From positions 1-64,000 of the forward strand of contig JARLIK010000022.1 of NCBI GenBank assembly GCA_031291755.1: a DNA stretch of 64,000 bases, in the 5' to 3' direction. The DNA comes from Acidocella sp. (GTDB lineage: Bacteria; Pseudomonadota; Alphaproteobacteria; Acetobacterales; Acetobacteraceae). Under the pieces are notes generated by a model that was not told the origin of the DNA, did no database searches, and saw only the letters and a program-made list of their open reading frames with translations. The translations under genes and the position numbers were made by a program. Shown here piece by piece: positions 1 through 7,231 of the stretch (the stretch's first letter is position 1; each line of letters begins with the position of its first letter).

Positions 1-807
1 GCCCGCAATACCGGGCAGTTTGAGCGGACCCTGATTATTGCAGCCGAAGGTGCGAGTGTTTCGTACCTCGAAGGCTGCACCGCGCCGATGCGCGATGAAA
101 ACCAGTTGCATGCCGCCGTGGTGGAATTGGTGGCGCTGGATGATGCCAAAATTAAATACAGCACGGTGCAGAACTGGTATCCGGGTGATGCTGACGGCAA
201 GGGCGGGATTTATAACTTCGTCACCAAGCGCGGCGCTTGCCGGGGCAAAAATTCAAAAATTTCCTGGACCCAGGTGGAAACCGGTTCGGCGATTACCTGG
301 AAATATCCGTCCTGCATTCTGCAAGGTGATAATTCGGTGGGTGAGTTCTATTCGGTGGCGCTGACGCATAATTATCAGCAGGCTGATACTGGTACCAAGA
401 TGATCCATATCGGCAAAAACACCACGAGCACGATCATCTCGAAGGGGATTTCCGCCGGCCATTCCAACAACACTTATCGCGGGCTGGTGAAAATTCTGCC
501 GGGCGCTTCCGGGGCGCGTAACTTCACCCAGTGCGATAGTTTGTTGATTGGTGACCAATGTGGTGCCCACACCGTACCATATATTGAAAGCCGCAATATG
601 TCGGCGAAGGTGGAGCATGAAGCCACCACCTCGAAAATTGCCGAGGACCAGCTGTTTTATTGCCGCTCGCGCGGGCTTTCCGAGGAAGACGCGGTGGGGT
701 TGATTGTGAACGGATTTTGTAAGGATGTGCTGAAGGAACTGCCGATGGAATTTGCCGTCGAAGCGCAGAAACTTTTGGCGGTCTCCCTGGAAGGCTCAGT
801 AGGTTAA
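1..807 (+). CDS. sufB: Fe-S cluster assembly protein SufB (3' part)
   Basis: This is the C-terminal 268 residues of SufB; the 5' part lies outside the window and the frame is open from base 1. SufB is the scaffold subunit of the cytoplasmic SufBC2D complex, on which Fe-S clusters are built before transfer to apoproteins. The sequence shows the LEGCTAP segment, equivalent to the region around the essential Cys254 of E. coli SufB, then the [11 protein letters not shown] block and the C-terminal [12 protein letters not shown] motif shared with SufD. It ends with TAA one base before the sufC start, so it heads a tightly packed suf operon. Identification is secure; only the truncation limits it. 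Confidence 0.97.
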   Translation, partial: ARNTGQFERTLIIAAEGASVSYLEGCTAPMRDENQLHAAVVELVALDDAKIKYSTVQNWYPGDADGKGGIYNFVTKRGACRGKNSKISWTQVETGSAITWKYPSCILQGDNSVGEFYSVALTHNYQQADTGTKMIHIGKNTTSTIISKGISAGHSNNTYRGLVKILPGASGARNFTQCDSLLIGDQCGAHTVPYIESRNMSAKVEHEATTSKIAEDQLFYCRSRGLSEEDAVGLIVNGFCKDVLKELPMEFAVEAQKLLAVSLEGSVG

Positions 808-808
808 T

Positions 809-1552
809 ATGTTAGAGATTAAGAATTTATCGGCCAGCATTGGTGATAAGGAAATTTTGCGCGGCGTGAATTTGGTGGTGCCGGACGGCGAAATTCACGC
901 CATCATGGGGCCAAACGGTGCCGGGAAATCAACCTTGTCATATGTGCTCTCGGGCCGCGAGGGTTACGAAGTGACCGGCGGCTCGGCATTTTATAATGGC
1001 CAGGATTTATTGGCGATGGAACCTGAGGAACGTGCCGCGGCCGGGGTGTTTCTGGCGTTTCAATATCCTGTTGAATTGCCGGGCGTGGGGAATGCGAATT
1101 TTATTCGCACCGCGCTGAATTCTATTCGCCGTGCTCGCGGTGAGGCTGAGCTTGATGCCGTGGCGTTTTTGAAGCTGGCGCGGACGGCGATTAAAAATCT
1201 TTCGATGCCCGATGATATGCTCAAGCGCAACGTGAATGTGGGTTTTTCCGGCGGCGAGAAAAAACGCAACGAGGTACTGCAGATGGCATTGTTGCAGCCT
1301 GGTCTTGCTATTTTGGATGAAACCGACTCCGGTTTGGATATCGATGCATTGAAAATTGTGGCTGAGGGCGTGAACGCGCTGCGCGGCCCGAAATTTTCAG
1401 CCTTGGTGATCACCCATTACCAGCGTCTGCTTGACCATATTGTGCCGGATTATGTGCATGTGCTGGCGGCTGGCAAAATTGTGCGCTCAGGCGGGCCGGA
1501 ACTGGCGCTGGAATTGGAAGCGCGTGGTTACGTTGGGCTGGAAGCCGCCTGA
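809..1552 (+). CDS. sufC: Fe-S assembly ATPase SufC
   Basis: SufC is the ABC-type ATPase of the SufBC2D scaffold, and ATP binding reshapes SufB-SufD for cluster assembly. The 247-residue protein has Walker A GPNGAGKST at 34-42, a signature FSGGEKKRNE, and a Walker B LAILDETDSGLD. This signature and Walker B are the usual SufC variants rather than those of a transporter. There are no membrane segments, as expected for a soluble ATPase. The ATG lies one base after the sufB stop, and sufD follows after two bases, so translation of the three scaffold genes is probably coupled. Confidence 0.97.
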   Translation: MLEIKNLSASIGDKEILRGVNLVVPDGEIHAIMGPNGAGKSTLSYVLSGREGYEVTGGSAFYNGQDLLAMEPEERAAAGVFLAFQYPVELPGVGNANFIRTALNSIRRARGEAELDAVAFLKLARTAIKNLSMPDDMLKRNVNVGFSGGEKKRNEVLQMALLQPGLAILDETDSGLDIDALKIVAEGVNALRGPKFSALVITHYQRLLDHIVPDYVHVLAAGKIVRSGGPELALELEARGYVGLEAA

Positions 1553-1554
1553 CG

Positions 1555-2655
1555 ATGACAGCCCTTCCTACCCGCAAGCTTGAAGCCTGGCGCTATACGG
1601 ATTTGAAAAATCTGGCGGCGGTCAGCTTTGCTGAAGCTGCACCTGCAAAAATTGCCGCGCCGTTGCCGGACCTTGGAATTTCGCGCGTTGTGTTTGTGAA
1701 TGGCGCTTATAATGCGGCGCTTTCAACACCGCCGGAATTCCTCAGTGCCTTTGCAAAAGTGGTTGATGAGTCATCGCTGCCCCTGGTACAAATCAATGCC
1801 GCTCATGCGCATGATGGTATCACCATTGATGTGCCGGCAAATGTCGATGCCGGTGCGGTGTTGGTGGTCTCGTACGCCAATGCTGAAACGCCGATGGCGT
1901 TTCACCCCCGCCACCGTATTATGTTGGGTGCGGGCGCCAAGCTGACGATTATTGAAGTGGCGATGGGGCAGGGGGTGTATTGGCACAACCCGGTGACGGA
2001 TATTACCTTGCATGAAGGTGCAGCCCTTGGGCATTACCGTTTGCAGGATGAAGGTAGTGAAGCCTTTCATCTTGCCACGATCAGGGCACAGATTGCCGAA
2101 AAAGCCGCGTATGAGAGTTTCTCGCTGGTGATTGGCGCCAAACTTTCCCGCGCGGAATTTCACGCGACACTCACCGGACCCAACGCCAGCACGCATTTGA
2201 ACGCGGCGCAGCTTCTACGTGGCCGCCAGCATGCTGATTTTACCTCGGTGGTGGCGCATAAGGCTCCTAATTGCGCCTCGCGCCAGACGGTGAAGTCGGT
2301 GCTTTCCGACCATTCACGCGGTGTTTTCCAGGGCCGGATTGAAGTTGCGCAGATTGCGCAGAAGACCGATGGCTACCAGATGAACCAGGCGCTGCTGCTC
2401 TCGCCGCACGCCGAGATCGACATCAAGCCTGAGTTGGAAATTTTTGCCGATGATGTGAAATGCAGCCATGGTGCCACGGTGGGTGCCCTTGATCCTGAAC
2501 AGATTTTCTACCTGCGTAGCCGAGGGATACCAGAGGAGCAGGCGCGCTCAATTCTGATTCGTGCGTTCCTCACCGAAGCGTTGGAACCCGTGACGCATGA
2601 GGCTGCCCGGGTGTTTTTGGAAGACGCTATTGAGACCTGGTGGGCCCGCAAATGA
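1555..2655 (+). CDS. sufD: Fe-S cluster assembly protein SufD
   Basis: SufD is the SufB paralogue that completes the SufBC2D scaffold and is needed for iron entry. The 366-residue protein begins with the LEAWRYTDLKNL motif typical of SufD. It has a beta-helix middle and ends with the conserved block CSHGATVGALDPEQ followed by YLRSRGIPEEQA. The CSHGA His corresponds to the functionally important C-terminal His of E. coli SufD. The ATG lies two bases after the sufC stop. The TGA overlaps the likely sufS ATG in an ATGA arrangement. Confidence 0.95.
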   Translation: MTALPTRKLEAWRYTDLKNLAAVSFAEAAPAKIAAPLPDLGISRVVFVNGAYNAALSTPPEFLSAFAKVVDESSLPLVQINAAHAHDGITIDVPANVDAGAVLVVSYANAETPMAFHPRHRIMLGAGAKLTIIEVAMGQGVYWHNPVTDITLHEGAALGHYRLQDEGSEAFHLATIRAQIAEKAAYESFSLVIGAKLSRAEFHATLTGPNASTHLNAAQLLRGRQHADFTSVVAHKAPNCASRQTVKSVLSDHSRGVFQGRIEVAQIAQKTDGYQMNQALLLSPHAEIDIKPELEIFADDVKCSHGATVGALDPEQIFYLRSRGIPEEQARSILIRAFLTEALEPVTHEAARVFLEDAIETWWARK

Positions 2656-3896
2656 GTGCTGCGTTGAAAACTGAAAGTTTTGATATTGCTGCCATTCGCA
2701 GCGACTTTCCCATCCTGTCGCAGACGGTGCATGGTAAAAAATTCGTCTATCTCGATAGTGGTGCCTCGGCACAAAAGCCGCGCGCCGTGATTGATGCGAT
2801 GGTAAATTCGATGGAAACGCAATATGCCAACGTGCATCGCGGTTTGCATTGGATGTCTGAGCGCACTTCGGATGCTTATGAGGCAGTGCGTGATAAGACT
2901 GCCAAATTCATCAACGCGGCGTCGCGGGAAGAGATTGTCTTCACGCGTAATGCCACCGAGTCGATTAATCTGATCGCCCACACCTATGGCCGCGCCATTT
3001 TGCAACCTGGTGATGCGATTGTCATTTCCGAGATGGAGCATCACGCCAACATTGTTCCCTGGCAGATGCTGCGGGATTCTCACGGTGTTGAATTGCGTGT
3101 TGCCAAAATTACCGATTCCGGCGAGGTTGACTTTGCTTCACTCGAAGAGAAATTTGCTGACGGCAAGGTAAAGCTTCTTGCCATCACCCATATGTCGAAC
3201 GTGTTGGGCACCTACGCCCCGGTTGAGCGCTTGGCCAAATTCGCGCACGCCCATCATGCTAAAATCCTGCTCGATGGCAGCCAGGCTGTGGTGCACCGGC
3301 AAGTTGACGTGCAGGCGATTGACGCGGACTTCTATGTTTTTTCGGGCCATAAACTTTACGGCCCCACCGGCATCGGCGTGCTGTACGCCAAGCGCGAATT
3401 GCTTGATGCCATGCCGCCATTTCTCGGTGGCGGCGACATGATCGCTTCGGTGTCCTACGAGCGCTCCACCTGGGCCAAGCCGCCTTACCGTTTTGAAGCG
3501 GGCACACCGGCGATTATCGAAACCATCGGCCTGGGCGCTGCAATTGATTATGTTGAAGCGATTGGTTTCCCTGCCATCGCCGCGCACGAACGCGCCTTGA
3601 CTGACCATGCACTTGCCGTGCTCTCCAACATCGAAGGCCTGCATATTCTAGGCAGTGCGCAGGACCGTGGCGGCGTGATTTCCTTCACCATGGATGGCGT
3701 GCACGCGCATGATATTGCGACGTTGCTGGACCGGCAGGGTATTGCTGTGCGGGCTGGACACCATTGCGCTGAGCCGTTGATGGGCCGCTTGGGCGTTACC
3801 AGCACCGCCCGTGCTACCTTTGGCCTTTATACGACTATGGAAGAAATTGACGCGCTGGCCACTGGTCTGCTTCGTGTCAAGCAGGTGTTTGCGTAA
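2652..3896 (+). CDS. sufS: Cysteine desulfurase SufS
   Basis: SufS is a PLP-dependent group II cysteine desulfurase that takes sulfur from L-cysteine as a persulfide for the SUF scaffold. From ATG 2652 the protein has 414 residues. PLP lysine 234 lies in SGHKLYGPTG and catalytic Cys372 in RAGHHCAEP, with the C-terminal RATFGLYTT motif. The ATG overlaps the sufD stop (ATGA), which favours it over an in-frame GTG 12 bases upstream at 2640. Its stop overlaps the next start, so sulfur donor and acceptor are produced together. No SufE is present here; the SufU-like protein encoded next is the likely sulfur acceptor (inference). Confidence 0.96.
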   Translation: MSAALKTESFDIAAIRSDFPILSQTVHGKKFVYLDSGASAQKPRAVIDAMVNSMETQYANVHRGLHWMSERTSDAYEAVRDKTAKFINAASREEIVFTRNATESINLIAHTYGRAILQPGDAIVISEMEHHANIVPWQMLRDSHGVELRVAKITDSGEVDFASLEEKFADGKVKLLAITHMSNVLGTYAPVERLAKFAHAHHAKILLDGSQAVVHRQVDVQAIDADFYVFSGHKLYGPTGIGVLYAKRELLDAMPPFLGGGDMIASVSYERSTWAKPPYRFEAGTPAIIETIGLGAAIDYVEAIGFPAIAAHERALTDHALAVLSNIEGLHILGSAQDRGGVISFTMDGVHAHDIATLLDRQGIAVRAGHHCAEPLMGRLGVTSTARATFGLYTTMEEIDALATGLLRVKQVFA

Positions 3897-4309
3897 TGTC
3901 AGAAACCGCCGAGCTTTATCAGACCCTCATTATGGACCGGACCAAAAATCCACGCCACGCCGGTAAGCCTGCGAAGTTTGACCTCGAAGGCCATGGCGAT
4001 AACCCGATGTGCGGTGATCGTATTCATGTTTATGTGGCGGATAATGGCACGCGGGTGAACCATGAATCTCGTGGCTGCGCCATCATGATTGCGAGCGCCG
4101 AGTTGATGGCCGACGCGGTGGTCGGCCTCACGCCCGATGAAGTTACCGAGCGGCGCATGGCGTTCGAGGCGATGGTCAATTCCGGTACGCCTAACCCGGC
4201 GTTGGGTGATCTTAATGCTCTCTCTGGTGTTTCAGAATACCGCTCGCGCATTCGGTGCGCCACATTACCATGGTCGGCTTTGGCCGAAGCTTTAGAAGGT
4301 GCAAAATAA
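3896..4309 (+). CDS. sufU: SUF NifU-family protein (SufU-type sulfur acceptor)
   Basis: This is a 137-residue IscU/NifU N-terminal domain protein of the SufU type. SufU proteins bind zinc and accept persulfide sulfur from SufS. The ligand set matches the family: Cys39 and Asp41 in MCGD, Cys61 in RGCAI, and Cys121 in RCATLPW. The ATG overlaps the sufS TAA by one base, and its own TAA overlaps the next ATG. An IscU-type scaffold role is the alternative, but location inside the suf operon and absence of HscA/HscB favour SufU. Confidence 0.88.
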   Translation: MSETAELYQTLIMDRTKNPRHAGKPAKFDLEGHGDNPMCGDRIHVYVADNGTRVNHESRGCAIMIASAELMADAVVGLTPDEVTERRMAFEAMVNSGTPNPALGDLNALSGVSEYRSRIRCATLPWSALAEALEGAK

Positions 4310-4671
4310 TGGATGAGCAAAAAATGGTGCCGCTCACCACCTGGACCCCCGAAGGTGAAACCACACCGGCGCTGACCGAGGATGCCATCATCGGTGCCAT
4401 CTGCACGGTGTACGACCCGGAAATTCCGGTGAATATTTATGAGCTTGGCTTGATTTACGCCATTGAGATCGCGCCCTCCGGCGATGTGAAAGTGGAAATG
4501 ACACTCACCGCTCCTGCTTGTCCGTCGGCGCAGGAACTGCCCATCATGGTGCGCGATGCGATTGCGAAACTTGATGGCGTGGGCGAGGTGGATGTTGAAA
4601 CCGTGTGGGAGCCCGCCTGGGATCCAAGCCGGATGAGCGACGAAGCCCGGCTGTCGCTGAATATGTTCTGA
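4309..4671 (+). CDS. sufT: SUF-system MIP18-family protein SufT
   Basis: This is a 120-residue DUF59/MIP18-family protein, known as SufT when encoded with suf genes, implicated in Fe-S cluster assembly or delivery under high demand. The core reads EDAIIGAICTVYDPEIPVN, then YELGLIYAI, then a TLTAPACPSAQELP segment holding the conserved Cys, and a C-terminal WDPSRMSDEAR. I chose ATG 4309 because it overlaps the preceding stop (TAATG) and gives the usual length. A longer in-frame start at 4255 would run deep into sufU. Confidence 0.88.
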   Translation: MDEQKMVPLTTWTPEGETTPALTEDAIIGAICTVYDPEIPVNIYELGLIYAIEIAPSGDVKVEMTLTAPACPSAQELPIMVRDAIAKLDGVGEVDVETVWEPAWDPSRMSDEARLSLNMF

Positions 4672-4682
4672 GGAGCCATTTC

Positions 4683-5051
4683 ATGAGCACCACCACAACC
4701 CCCACCAAACCACGCCGTGAATTGCCGCCACTGATGCAACTCACCGATGCCGCGGCCGAGCGCCTGCGCACTTTGTACGCAGGCGGCGAGGCCGGTAAAT
4801 TGCTCCGCATCGCGGTCTCCACTAAAGGCTGCTCCGGCATGTCGTATGAAATGAACTGGGTGGATGCTGCCACGCCGCAGGATGAGGTGGTGACGAGCCA
4901 AGGCCTCACCGTGTTGGTGGACCGCAAGGCGTCGTTATTCCTCATTGGTACGACGATGGATTATAAGGTGGACAAACTCACCGCGGGATTCACCTTCGAA
5001 AACCCCAATGAGAAAGGCCGCTGCGGATGCGGCGAAAGTTTTCACGTCTGA
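4683..5051 (+). CDS. A-type Fe-S carrier (HesB/IscA/SufA family)
   Basis: This 122-residue HesB/IscA-family protein would carry clusters from the SUF scaffold to target proteins. The three cluster-binding cysteines are present: Cys50 in TKGCSGMSY, and Cys114 and Cys116 in RCGCGESF at the C terminus. ATG 4683 follows a GAGGAG-like ribosome site and avoids overlap with sufT. The threonine-rich N-terminal extension is not part of the fold. Being last in the operon, it is functionally a SufA; family-level naming cannot separate SufA, IscA and ErpA here. Confidence 0.9.
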   Translation: MSTTTTPTKPRRELPPLMQLTDAAAERLRTLYAGGEAGKLLRIAVSTKGCSGMSYEMNWVDAATPQDEVVTSQGLTVLVDRKASLFLIGTTMDYKVDKLTAGFTFENPNEKGRCGCGESFHV

Positions 5052-5174
5052 AAACGGTTCTGGTGGCCATTTGACGCGCTTTTTTAAGCTTCGGGTGCTC
5101 GCGTGTCGCAGCGAATGCGCGCTATAAGCATGACACGTACGCTCCGCTCCAGTTCTCGAAAGCCACGCCAACTG

Positions 5175-5211
5175 ACTCACCATAACCGTTTTCGGGTGAG
5201 TGATTGTTTTT
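5175..5211 (+). terminator. Probable rho-independent terminator of the suf operon
   Basis: An ACTCACC/GGTGAGT stem (5175-5181 with 5195-5201) is followed within a few bases by TTTTT at 5207-5211. It lies 124 bases after the last suf stop and before the CAP gene. The loop of 13 bases is long, so strength is uncertain. The loop also contains AACCGTTTTC (5184-5193), a perfect complement of GAAAACGGTT at 5050-5059 over the end of the carrier gene, so an alternative long-range pairing exists. Confidence 0.45.
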
Positions 5212-5286
5212 AGGACACAACCGATCGAAGAGCAGTCTAAATGACCAGCGAGCGTTCGCTTCACGCACCCGACAAAGGACACCGCT

Positions 5287-5775
5287 TTGAGAATTGCCTT
5301 CGCCGTTATGATTGCTGTGCTGTTTCTTGTTCGTCCGGCCCACGCGCAGGTAAACTCCGATAACATCGCCGAACTCCTCGCCGCGCACAATTTCTATCGA
5401 ACAAACCTTCGGCTCCCGCCATTACGCTGGTCCGGCGTGTTGGCGGATGAGGCACAGGATTGGGCCGAGCATCTCGCCGGCATCGGCACACTTCAGCATA
5501 GCGGGCCGGGGCAAAATTTGGCCTGGGCCACCGCCGGCAGTAAGTCGCTCACGCAGTTGGTTAATTTGTGGGGTAGCGAGCGGCGTTACTTTGAAAACGG
5601 CAACTTCCCTGAAATCTCCAGCACCGGAAACTGGATGGATGTAGGCCATTACAGCCAAATTATCTGGGCGGCGACGACTGAGGTTGGCTGCGGGTTTGCT
5701 GAGGGCTATGGGCGCGACTATTTGGTGTGCGATTACGACCCGGCAGGAAATGTTATGGGTGAGCGCCCCTATTAA
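5287..5775 (+). CDS. Secreted CAP-domain (SCP/PR-1) protein
   Basis: This is a 162-residue CAP-superfamily protein with an N-terminal signal peptide ending near PAHA at residues 17-20, so it should be exported. CAP motifs are clear: HNFYR near the start of the domain, HSGPGQNLAW, GHYSQIIWAATTEVGCG with the conserved His, and a C-terminal LVCDYDPAGN. Bacterial CAP proteins have varied or unknown roles; lipid binding and proteolysis have both been suggested. The start is TTG, preceded by AAAGGA at a suitable distance and giving a well-formed signal peptide. It sits alone between the suf operon and hsp20. Confidence 0.85.
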   Translation: MRIAFAVMIAVLFLVRPAHAQVNSDNIAELLAAHNFYRTNLRLPPLRWSGVLADEAQDWAEHLAGIGTLQHSGPGQNLAWATAGSKSLTQLVNLWGSERRYFENGNFPEISSTGNWMDVGHYSQIIWAATTEVGCGFAEGYGRDYLVCDYDPAGNVMGERPY

Positions 5776-5807
5776 GCTGCTTCGCTAACCTCGCTACCAA
5801 AAAATCC

Positions 5808-5835
5808 TTGAAGCCGGGAAAAAATTTCATATAAT
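5808..5835 (+). promoter_or_regulatory. Candidate hsp20 promoter (sigma70 or sigma32 type)
   Basis: TTGAAG (5808-5813), a 16-base spacer and TATAAT (5830-5835) precede the small heat-shock gene. Read as CTTG-N17-CATATA the same bases resemble the alphaproteobacterial heat-shock (sigma32) promoter. A start near 5842 would give a leader of about 100 bases, the usual size of ROSE-type leaders. Confidence 0.55.
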
Positions 5836-5841
5836 AGAGGC

Positions 5842-5942
5842 TGTCCGGAATGCCTCAGAGAGGGTTTTGGGCAATCGCCTAGTGAACCAGCCTCATGGTG
5901 GTTCGTCTATTCTCAACCTTGCTTCTTTCAGGAGGTTTATCA
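5842..5942 (+). promoter_or_regulatory. ROSE-like RNA thermometer in the hsp20 leader
   Basis: The leader folds into successive hairpins, including GAACCA/TGGTTC (5884-5889 with 5899-5904). The last hairpin (5915-5937) pairs AACCTTGCT with AGGAGGTT and so buries the Shine-Dalgarno AGGAGG (5930-5935), seven bases before the ATG. The anti-SD strand contains TTGCT with a G (5921) that would be bulged opposite the SD. This is the hallmark of ROSE elements controlling small heat-shock genes in Alphaproteobacteria. The fold was derived by hand, and heat-induced opening is inferred from the family. Confidence 0.7.
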
Positions 5943-6410
5943 ATGACTTACGACCTTTCTCCCCTGTTCCGTACCGCCATCGGTTTTGACCGTTTGGCCC
6001 GTCTGGTGGACACGCTGCCGCAGGACGCGGGTGCCTATCCGCCCTATAACATCGAAAAACTTGCTGATGATGCCTACCGGCTGCAGCTTGCGGTCGCCGG
6101 TTTTGCCGCTGACGACATTGAGCTGACGGTAAAGGATAACGCCTTGATCGTTGCTGGCCGCGTGGCCGAGGACGCTACCAAAGGTGAGTTCCTGCACCGT
6201 GGTATCGCGGCCCGCGCGTTTACCCGCCGATTTGCGCTGGCAGACCACATGGTTGTGGAAGGTGCCGATATTTCCAATGGTTTGTTGAATATCAGCATTC
6301 GCCGCGTGGTGCCGGAGGCGCTGAAGCCGCGCAAGATCAGCATCAACAGCACGCCTGCAAAAACCATTGTGGGTTCGGCTGAAACGTCGCAGTTGTCACA
6401 GGCTGCTTAA
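5943..6410 (+). CDS. Small heat-shock protein, Hsp20 family
   Basis: This 155-residue alpha-crystallin-domain protein is an ATP-independent holdase that keeps unfolding proteins soluble. The N terminus (MTYDLSPLFRTAIGFDRL) is typical of the IbpA/HspA class of Proteobacteria. The alpha-crystallin domain spans about residues 35-130, with FLHRGIAARAFTRRFALAD and the GLLNISI strand, followed by the I-x-I-like KISINS tail. ATG 5943 follows a perfect AGGAGG and fits homologues better than an upstream in-frame ATG at 5895, which lies inside the leader structure. Confidence 0.93.
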   Translation: MTYDLSPLFRTAIGFDRLARLVDTLPQDAGAYPPYNIEKLADDAYRLQLAVAGFAADDIELTVKDNALIVAGRVAEDATKGEFLHRGIAARAFTRRFALADHMVVEGADISNGLLNISIRRVVPEALKPRKISINSTPAKTIVGSAETSQLSQAA

Positions 6411-6420
6411 TGCCAAAGAG

Positions 6421-6445
6421 GGGGCGGGGTTACACCCGCCCCTTT
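6421..6445. terminator. Bidirectional terminator between hsp20 and the SDR gene
   Basis: GGGGCGGG (6421-6428) and CCCGCCCC (6435-6442) form a perfect 8-bp GC-rich stem with a 6-base loop, followed by TTT on the plus strand. It lies between two convergent genes and can serve both, although the T runs are short. Confidence 0.65.
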
Positions 6446-7215
6446 CAGGGCTTCATAATTTTATAGGCTAATTCAGCGTTCATGCTGCGCGGGGAGAGGC
6501 GGGTGCTGAACGCCATCAGCGCGTTCGCCAATCCGGCAACTACGCTGGTTTTGTTATTTGCCAACGCATCAACGCCAATTTTGGCAACAGCGGCACTGGT
6601 CATCATGGTTTTTTCAACCATGTATGATTTTTTGTGGTGGGCGACGTCAAAGAATTCACTGGCGGTGGTGCCGGGGCAGAGGGCGGTGAAGCGTACGTCG
6701 CGGGGTTTGAATTCAACGTTCAGCGCCTCGCTGAGGGAGAGCACATAGGCCTTGGTGGCGGCATAGGCAGCGTACAAAGGCACCGGCTGGAAGGCGGCGG
6801 TGGAGGCCACCATCATCACCCGTCCATAGCCGCGCGCCGCCATCGGTTTGGTGAACAAGTGCGTCAGATGCGTCAGCGCCGTGATGTTGACATTCAGCAT
6901 GTTGTTCAAATCATCCCAGGCAGCATCGGCAAACATGCCAAACACGCCGAGCCCGGCGTTGTTGATCAGAATATCTACTTGCGGGTGCGCCGCTGCCAGG
7001 GCGATCCGTGCTGTGGGGTCTGAGAGGTCGCATGGCACGGCGCTGGCGATGACGCCGGTTTGGGCAAGCTCGGTGGCCAGTGTTTCCAGCCGCTCGGTCC
7101 GCCTGGCCACCAGCAGCACATTGGTGCCACGTTTGGCCAACTCACGGGCGATATCGGCGCCGATGCCGCTGGAGGCGCCGGTAATGAGGGCGGTGCGTCC
7201 GGTAAATTCAGCCAT
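6445..7215 (-). CDS. Short-chain dehydrogenase/reductase
   Basis: This is a 256-residue classical-type SDR, an NAD(P)-dependent oxidoreductase of unknown substrate. The nucleotide-binding motif TGASSGIG lies at residues 12-19, NNAG follows the fourth strand, and the catalytic YxxxK is in AAYAATKAY. The end of the protein is a short hydrophobic helix-like stretch typical of the cytoplasmic DltE/YdfG-like SDRs. Arg residues after the second strand suggest an NADP preference (inference). It is transcribed apart from its neighbours and converges on hsp20. Confidence 0.88.
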   Translation of the reverse strand: MAEFTGRTALITGASSGIGADIARELAKRGTNVLLVARRTERLETLATELAQTGVIASAVPCDLSDPTARIALAAAHPQVDILINNAGLGVFGMFADAAWDDLNNMLNVNITALTHLTHLFTKPMAARGYGRVMMVASTAAFQPVPLYAAYAATKAYVLSLSEALNVEFKPRDVRFTALCPGTTASEFFDVAHHKKSYMVEKTMMTSAAVAKIGVDALANNKTSVVAGLANALMAFSTRLSPRSMNAELAYKIMKP

Positions 7216-7231
7216 GTAAGCCTCCGAAATG

